Positions 56,307 through 64,000 of a stretch of DNA of 64,000 bases are shown in pieces; within the stretch, counting starts at the first letter, position 1; each line of letters begins with the position of its first letter. The stretch is from Arsukibacterium indicum (GTDB lineage: Bacteria; Pseudomonadota; Gammaproteobacteria; Enterobacterales; Alteromonadaceae): contig NZ_JAHRID010000005.1 of NCBI RefSeq assembly GCF_019100565.1, forward strand, positions 277,272-341,271, written 5' to 3'. A program made the position numbers and the translations under genes. Under the pieces are notes generated by a model. The model did no database searches and was not told the DNA's origin. It saw only the letters and a list, made by a program, of their open reading frames with translations.

Positions 56307-57740
56307 ATGTCGCAACCACTTTCGTTCTATTTTCACGATTATGAAACCTGGGGGGCCGACCCGAAGCGGGATCGACCCGCTCAGTTTGCCGGGATCAGAA
56401 CCGACCCTGAACTGAACATTATCAGCGAGCCGGATGTCTGGTACTGTCAGCTGGCCAATGACTATCTGCCTCATCCGCAAGCGGCATTAATCACCGGATT
56501 AACGCCGCAATTATGTAATAAAAAAGGAATGACCGAAACTGAGTTTATGCAACGCATTCTGAGCCGTTTCAGTGAGCCTGGCAGCTGTGTTCTGGGTTAC
56601 AACAGCTTGCGGTTTGATGATGAGGTAACCCGATATAGTTTATTCCGCAACTTTTTTGAACCCTATGGACGGGAATGGCAACAGGGTAACAGCCGCTGGG
56701 ATTTAATTGATGTGGTTCGGGCTTGCTATGCATTGCGTCCGGAGGGCATTAACTGGCCCCTGCGGGAAGATGGCAGCCCCAGCTTTAAACTGGAGCATTT
56801 GAGTAAAGCAAACGGCCTGGCTCATGAACAGGCGCACGATGCGTTATCAGATGTTTACGCCACCATAGCTATTGCCAAATTGATCAAAGAGAAACAACCT
56901 AAACTTTTCAGCTATTTATTTGAGCTGCGTAAAAAAACAAAAGTAAGCGAATTGATAGATGTTGCAGGCTTAACACCGTTGGTTCATGTTTCATCCAGAT
57001 TTCCGGCCAGTTCTGGTTGTATTAGCTGGATAGTGCCTCTGGCTTTTCATCCAACTAATAAAAATGCAGTTATCTGTTACAACCTGCAAGCAGATCCCAC
57101 GCCGCTACTGACAGACAACATCGATACCCTGGTTAGTAAACTGTATACCCGCACTGCCGATCTGGCAGAGGATGAAGAGCGGCTTGGCCTGAAACTGATA
57201 CATTTAAATAAATGTCCGGTGCTGGCCAATGCTAAAACGCTAAGTATCGAGCGGGCTAACGAGTTAGGAATCGATAGAGCGCGTTGTCTCACCCATCTGG
57301 AGTGGTTTAAACAGCACCGGGAAATACAACAAAAGGTGATTGAGTTATATCAACAACCTTCTGACTACCCCAACGAAACAAACCCGGATTATCAACTTTA
57401 TAATGGCTTTATCAGTGATGCTGACAAACAGAAAATGCAACAGTTACACCAGTTGTCAGTGGAGGAATTAGCAATAAATCCACCTTTGTTCAGTGACGAA
57501 CGTCTAAACAACTTGTTATTTTTATACCGGGCAAGGAATTATCCGCAAAGCTTAACGGATCCAGAGCAGCAAAAATGGCAGCGTTACCGCACTGATAAAC
57601 TGATGCACGGCCTGGATAATCCGAACCTGACAATGGAAGACTATAGTCTGGCACTGGAGAACCTGGCGCATGAGCATGCCAGCGATGAGCAGAAAATGAA
57701 AATTTTAAAAGCGTTGTATTTGTATGTGCAAAGCTTGTAA
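56307..57740 (+). CDS. sbcB: Exodeoxyribonuclease I
   Basis: The 477-residue enzyme has the DnaQ-like DEDDh exonuclease motifs: Asp11 and Glu13 in FHDYETWG, the NSLRFDDE segment and the AHDALSDVYA motif holding the catalytic His and Asp. It is followed by the SH3-like and helical domains specific to ExoI that form a ring around DNA (E. coli SbcB has 475 residues). It degrades single-stranded DNA 3' to 5' and interacts with SSB. It ends at a bidirectional terminator. Confidence 0.96.
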   Translation: MSQPLSFYFHDYETWGADPKRDRPAQFAGIRTDPELNIISEPDVWYCQLANDYLPHPQAALITGLTPQLCNKKGMTETEFMQRILSRFSEPGSCVLGYNSLRFDDEVTRYSLFRNFFEPYGREWQQGNSRWDLIDVVRACYALRPEGINWPLREDGSPSFKLEHLSKANGLAHEQAHDALSDVYATIAIAKLIKEKQPKLFSYLFELRKKTKVSELIDVAGLTPLVHVSSRFPASSGCISWIVPLAFHPTNKNAVICYNLQADPTPLLTDNIDTLVSKLYTRTADLAEDEERLGLKLIHLNKCPVLANAKTLSIERANELGIDRARCLTHLEWFKQHREIQQKVIELYQQPSDYPNETNPDYQLYNGFISDADKQKMQQLHQLSVEELAINPPLFSDERLNNLLFLYRARNYPQSLTDPEQQKWQRYRTDKLMHGLDNPNLTMEDYSLALENLAHEHASDEQKMKILKALYLYVQSL

Positions 57741-57760
57741 CGATGGCTTAGTTTAAATAA

Positions 57761-57792
57761 AAAACACCGGTATAAAACCGGTGTTTTGGTTT
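57761..57792. terminator. Bidirectional terminator between sbcB and the DUF4282 gene
   Basis: AAAACACCGGT pairs with ACCGGTGTTTT around ATAAA, with further A/T flanks on both sides. Confidence 0.88.
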
Positions 57793-58030
57793 ATTCTTTG
57801 TCGGCCAGTTTTTTCAGGTTTTCATGAATTTTAAACAGCACGATTAATAATTCACACCAAATGCGCACACCTATACTGCCAAATATTAAAATACCCAGCC
57901 CGGACCAAAAACCACCGTAACCGAATATTGAGCCGATACCACTGACTAAGACCGCTAACAACAATAACCAATAGACAAAAGTAATAATTTTCGGGGTTAG
58001 CATTGAATCAAAAAACAATACATCTCTCAT
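57791..58030 (-). CDS. DUF4282 domain membrane protein
   Basis: The 79-residue protein has the DUF4282 pattern: an FFDSMLTPKII start, two membrane helices (about residues 17-35 and 42-66) and the RIWCELLIVLFKIHENL signature at the end. Members are small inner-membrane proteins of unknown function. AAGGAA lies just before the ATG. It is divergent from the thiamin operon. Confidence 0.85.
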   Translation of the reverse strand: MRDVLFFDSMLTPKIITFVYWLLLLAVLVSGIGSIFGYGGFWSGLGILIFGSIGVRIWCELLIVLFKIHENLKKLADKE

Positions 58031-58150
58031 TTTATTTCCTTTTTTTATTATGCTCCAAGTCGTAACACTGGGTTACGCTTTCAACATAAAGCACAACATC
58101 CTGACTAACAACTCCGACTAGTAGCAGTATGCTAGTATTAATATTGGCCT

Positions 58151-58178
58151 TTCAATTTCAATAACCTACCCTTATACT
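58151..58178 (+). promoter_or_regulatory. Probable promoter of the thi operon
   Basis: TATACT (58173-58178) sits about seven bases before the expected start of the riboswitch. A weak TTCAAT lies 16 bases upstream as -35 box. The -10 is convincing and the -35 is not. Confidence 0.5.
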
Positions 58179-58186
58179 CTATCGCT

Positions 58187-58283
58187 ACTTGTCGGAGTGC
58201 CCAGCTGTTTACAGCGGGCTGAGACCGTGAAAACGGGATCCGTTGAACCTGATCAGGCTAATACCTGCGAAGGGAAACAAGGG
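58187..58283 (+). promoter_or_regulatory. TPP riboswitch aptamer (THI element)
   Basis: The conserved THI-box blocks are present in order: GGAGTGCC, GGCTGAGA, CCGTTGAACCTGATCAGG and CTAATACCTGCGAAGGGA. P1 is formed by CTTGT (58188-58192) with ACAAG (58277-58281). It binds thiamin pyrophosphate and reduces expression of the downstream genes. Confidence 0.95.
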
Positions 58284-61679
<3,396 letters not shown>

Positions 61680-61696
<17 letters not shown>

Positions 61697-61880
61697 TGAA
61701 CAGTTGTTGCAATTAACCAGCAACTGCACGGTTGCTGAGCTACTGCAGCAGCAACAGCTGGCAAGTGAAGGTCTGGCGGTAGCTATTAATAATACCGTGA
61801 TCAGCAAGCGCTGCTGGTCAGAGCATAAGCTGCAAAGCAATGATAACGTGCAACTTTTTCAGATTGTTACCGGAGGCTGA
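61680..61880 (+). CDS. thiS: Sulfur carrier protein ThiS
   Basis: The 66-residue ubiquitin-like protein begins [12 protein letters not shown] and ends with the essential GG (VTGG) that is adenylated and converted to a thiocarboxylate. It donates sulfur to ThiG. A ThiF-type activating enzyme is needed but no thiF gene is in this operon. GGAGG for thiG lies in its last codons, one base from the thiG ATG context. Confidence 0.95.
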
Positions 61881-61881
61881 G

Positions 61882-62649
61882 ATGTTACAGATTGCTGATA
61901 AGACCTTTAACAGTAGGCTGCTGCTCGGTAGTGGTAAATTCGCGAGTAGCCAGCTGATGCAACAGGCTGTTAAAGTCAGCAACTGCCAGCTGGTTACGCT
62001 GGCAATAAAACGACTGGAGCTGAATAAACCACAGGACGACTTACTGACACCGCTGCGAAATCTGAATATTAAGCTGCTGCCTAACACAGCCGGAGCCAAA
62101 ACTGCCAAAGAAGCAATATTTGCTGCAGAGCTGGCCCGTGACGCCTTACAAACGTCCTGGCTTAAACTGGAGATCCATCCGGATCCGCGCTATCTGATGC
62201 CCGACCCAGTCGAAACACTGCTGGCAGCAGAGCGACTGGTTAAAATGGGCTTTGTGGTACTGCCCTATTGCAGTGCCGATCCAGTATTGTGTAAACGACT
62301 GGAACAAGCAGGTTGTGCGGCAGTGATGCCACTTGGTGCCGCTATAGGCTCGAATCAGGGCTTACAAACCCGGGCTATGCTGGAAATTATTATTGAGCAG
62401 GCTCAGGTTCCGGTCATCATTGATGCTGGCTTGGGTGCCCCGTCTCATGCGGCTGCAGCAATGGAGCTGGGCGCTGCGGCAGTTTTGGTCAATACTGCCA
62501 TTGCCAGTAGCGCAGATCCGGTGGCAATGGCTGGCGCCTTTGCTAATGCGGTAAGAGCCGGCCGCGCTGCCTATCTTGCTGGATTGGCATCAGCTCAGCC
62601 GCAGGCGGTGGCTTCCAGTCCGTTCACTGACTTTCTGACAACGCTGTGA
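61882..62649 (+). CDS. thiG: Thiazole synthase ThiG
   Basis: From the ATG at 61882, with GGAGG six bases upstream inside thiS, the protein has 255 residues; the longer frame in thiS sequence is not plausible. RLLLGSGKF opens the TIM barrel, the Schiff-base Lys lies in [17 protein letters not shown], and [18 protein letters not shown] and VLVNTAIA form the phosphate site. It builds the thiazole from DXP, dehydroglycine and ThiS thiocarboxylate. It forms a complex with ThiH, encoded next. Confidence 0.96.
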   Translation: MLQIADKTFNSRLLLGSGKFASSQLMQQAVKVSNCQLVTLAIKRLELNKPQDDLLTPLRNLNIKLLPNTAGAKTAKEAIFAAELARDALQTSWLKLEIHPDPRYLMPDPVETLLAAERLVKMGFVVLPYCSADPVLCKRLEQAGCAAVMPLGAAIGSNQGLQTRAMLEIIIEQAQVPVIIDAGLGAPSHAAAAMELGAAAVLVNTAIASSADPVAMAGAFANAVRAGRAAYLAGLASAQPQAVASSPFTDFLTTL

Positions 62650-62659
62650 GGATCTGGCA

Positions 62660-63772
62660 ATGAGTTTCAGCGAGCAATGGCAACCGCAACACTGGCAGAG
62701 CATGCAACTGCAAAGCCGCAGTTTTTCAGCCAGTCAGGTACAGGCAGCGTTAACTAAAAACCAGCTGAGCATATATGATCTGCAAGCGCTGCTGTCGCCG
62801 GCAGCACTGCCACTACTGGCTCAGATAGCAACTAAGGCGCAGCGGCTTACCCGTCAGCGTTTTGGCCATAGCGTGCAATTTTTTGCACCGCTGTATTTAT
62901 CAAATCTGTGTGCCAATGAATGTAGCTACTGCGGATTTTCGATGAGCCAGCAAGTTAAACGTCGCATTTTAAATTTAGCGGAAATAGAACAGGAATGTCT
63001 GGCAATAAAAGCACTTGGTATCGATCAGGTCCTGCTGGTAACCGGTGAGCACGAACGAAAAGTAGGTATTGATTACTTTTGCCAGGTGCTGCCTGTGATC
63101 AGGCGCCACTTCAGCAGTATTCAACTTGAAGTACAACCGCTGACAACCACTGAATACCAACAGCTGAAAAGCCTGGGTGTCGATGCTGTGATGCTATATC
63201 AGGAAACCTATAATGCCACGGCGTATCAGCAGTTTCATTTAAAAGGCAAAAAATCAGATATCCGCTGGCGGCTGGATGCACCTGACAGAGTGGGCAATGC
63301 CGGTATTGATAAAATCGGCCTGGGCATTTTACTGGGCCTGACCGACTGGCGTACCGATGCAATAGTTCTGGCGCAACATCTTAAGTATCTGCAAAAGCGT
63401 TACTGGCAATGCCGCTTTAGTTTATCAGTACCCAGGATCCGCCCCTGCAGTGGCGGTTCTGACAAGGTAACAGCCATTGACGATAAAGCGCTAATCCAGT
63501 TAATTTGTGCCTTTCGGCTGTTTGCCCCTGAGCTTGAAATCAGTTTATCCACCCGTGAGTCTGCTACATTTCGCCAGCAGGTAATACCGCTGGCCATAAC
63601 CAGTATTAGCGCTGGCTCTAAAACCCAGCCAGGTGGCTACAGTGTCGATCCGGATAATTTAGAGCAATTCAGCATTGATGATACCCGCTCACCAAAACAA
63701 GTAGCAACGGCACTTTCGCACCAAGGCTTACAACCTGTATGGAAAGATTGGGATAGTTTTTTGGGAAGATAA
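62660..63772 (+). CDS. thiH: 2-iminoacetate (dehydroglycine) synthase ThiH, radical SAM
   Basis: The 370-residue protein has the radical SAM cluster motif CANECSYC, with GFSMSQ after it, and LVTGEHERKVG typical of ThiH. It cleaves tyrosine to dehydroglycine and p-cresol, the route used by anaerobic and facultative proteobacteria instead of the oxidase ThiO. GAGGA lies seven bases before the ATG. It is the last gene of the operon. Confidence 0.96.
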   Translation: MSFSEQWQPQHWQSMQLQSRSFSASQVQAALTKNQLSIYDLQALLSPAALPLLAQIATKAQRLTRQRFGHSVQFFAPLYLSNLCANECSYCGFSMSQQVKRRILNLAEIEQECLAIKALGIDQVLLVTGEHERKVGIDYFCQVLPVIRRHFSSIQLEVQPLTTTEYQQLKSLGVDAVMLYQETYNATAYQQFHLKGKKSDIRWRLDAPDRVGNAGIDKIGLGILLGLTDWRTDAIVLAQHLKYLQKRYWQCRFSLSVPRIRPCSGGSDKVTAIDDKALIQLICAFRLFAPELEISLSTRESATFRQQVIPLAITSISAGSKTQPGGYSVDPDNLEQFSIDDTRSPKQVATALSHQGLQPVWKDWDSFLGR

Positions 63773-63801
63773 AGCATGGCGGCTAAAACGCCGGGATCGT
63801 T

Positions 63802-63927
63802 GGGCGGCGTACTACATTGCTCACCCCATCCCTGGGATTCGCCGCTTCGCGGCCCGCTGAAGCTGTCCAAACATGCTCCTGGCATGTTTGTCGCATGGGG
63901 TCGCCCTGCTCGAGCAATACACCGCCA
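63802..63927. repeat. Palindromic intergenic element downstream of thiH
   Basis: About 125 bases fold into an imperfect long palindrome. The ends GGCGG and CCGCC, then TTGCTC/GAGCAA and ACCCCAT/ATGGGGT, pair from outside to inside. The centre holds a 9-bp hairpin CAAACATGC-TCCTG-GCATGTTTG and another GCCGC-TTC-GCGGC. No open reading frame of note lies in it. The layout is that of a non-coding miniature or REP-like element. Confidence 0.6.
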
Positions 63928-63941
63928 AATCATAGCCAATA

Positions 63942-63980
63942 AAAAAGCCCCTGCTCTTTCGAGAGGGGCTGTTTTATTGA
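63942..63980 (-). terminator. Strong terminator, probably of a minus-strand rRNA operon
   Basis: On the minus strand AGCCCCT-CTC-GAAA-GAG-C-AGGGGCT is followed by TTTTTTATT. The plus-strand T tract (GTTTTATT) is weaker but may also end the thi operon. Confidence 0.85.
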
Positions 63981-63987
63981 ATTGGGA

Positions 63988-64000
63988 GCCTGGCGGTGTA
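63988..64000 (-). rRNA. rrf: Probable 3' end of 5S rRNA (cut by the window edge)
   Basis: The last 13 bases read TACACCGCCAGGC on the minus strand, like the 3' strand of helix I of gammaproteobacterial 5S rRNA. The stretch ends a few bases before a strong minus-strand terminator, as expected for an rrn operon. Too little is visible for certainty; helix I is self-complementary in sequence style, so the strand rests on the terminator. Confidence 0.5.

Overview
The window is a stretch of ordinary, gene-dense chromosome from a gammaproteobacterium. Gene content and neighbourhoods (metG/apbC/dcd, thiC-thiDE-thiSGH under a TPP riboswitch, bioA divergent from bioBFCD, MoxR-DUF58-TgpA, YeaC/DUF349, DUF2960, YaeQ) fit the Alteromonadales-type group; a Rheinheimera/Arsukibacterium/Alishewanella-like organism is my best guess. 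That is inference from protein character, not a database match. I see no prophage, insertion sequence, CRISPR array or toxin/defence island.

Layout. 1-5.2 kb: the 3' end of a secreted subtilisin-like protease with P and PKD domains, then a MoxR ATPase/DUF58/transglutaminase operon. 5.2-12.1 kb: a small TIGR02647 protein, a very large exported tricorn-like S41 protease, a class V aminotransferase, htpX with a possible heat-shock promoter, and pepE. 12.1-17.3 kb: the whole late biotin pathway, bioBFCD on the minus strand and bioA on the plus strand, sharing a control region with a BirA-operator-like site. 17.3-28.2 kb: asnS, a nitroreductase, glgC-glgA, fadH, sppA and ansA. 28.2-36 kb: a minus-strand block of little-studied genes (DUF349, YeaC, zinc-ribbon protein, M14 carboxypeptidase, DUF2960, two DMT transporters, a PlsC-like acyltransferase). 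36-42 kb: a DUF4382 lipoprotein, tRNA-Pro(GGG), a DUF4124 protein, an exported Mn-type superoxide dismutase, yaeQ, a GST, a third DMT transporter, dcd and apbC. 42.8-58 kb: metG with an MFS gene, an unrecognised protein that looks like a decayed HD-GYP domain, a quinone oxidoreductase, rlmI, a PilZ protein, hrpA, a CBS protein, isoaspartyl peptidase, sbcB and DUF4282. 58.1-63.8 kb: the thiamin operon. The last 230 bases hold a palindromic element, a strong terminator and probably the 3' end of a minus-strand 5S rRNA.

How the genes work together: bioABCDF supply biotin from malonyl-ACP through pimeloyl-ACP methyl ester. ThiC makes HMP-P, ThiSGH makes the thiazole, and the ThiD-ThiE fusion phosphorylates HMP-P and joins the two halves; no thiF lies in the operon. 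glgC and glgA are the committed pair of glycogen synthesis. Several genes are exported or envelope proteases and peptidases (S8 protease, tricorn-like protease, HtpX, SppA, isoaspartyl peptidase), which fits a protein-degrading aquatic heterotroph.

The most interesting non-ordinary signals are: the thiC leader, in which the 5' strand of the TPP aptamer nearly copies the Shine-Dalgarno arm of a sequestering hairpin; a self-contained plus-strand promoter plus terminator between a DMT transporter gene and dcd that could be a small RNA; the degenerate HD-GYP-like protein; and two palindromic intergenic elements, one of which supplies the last codons of bioD.
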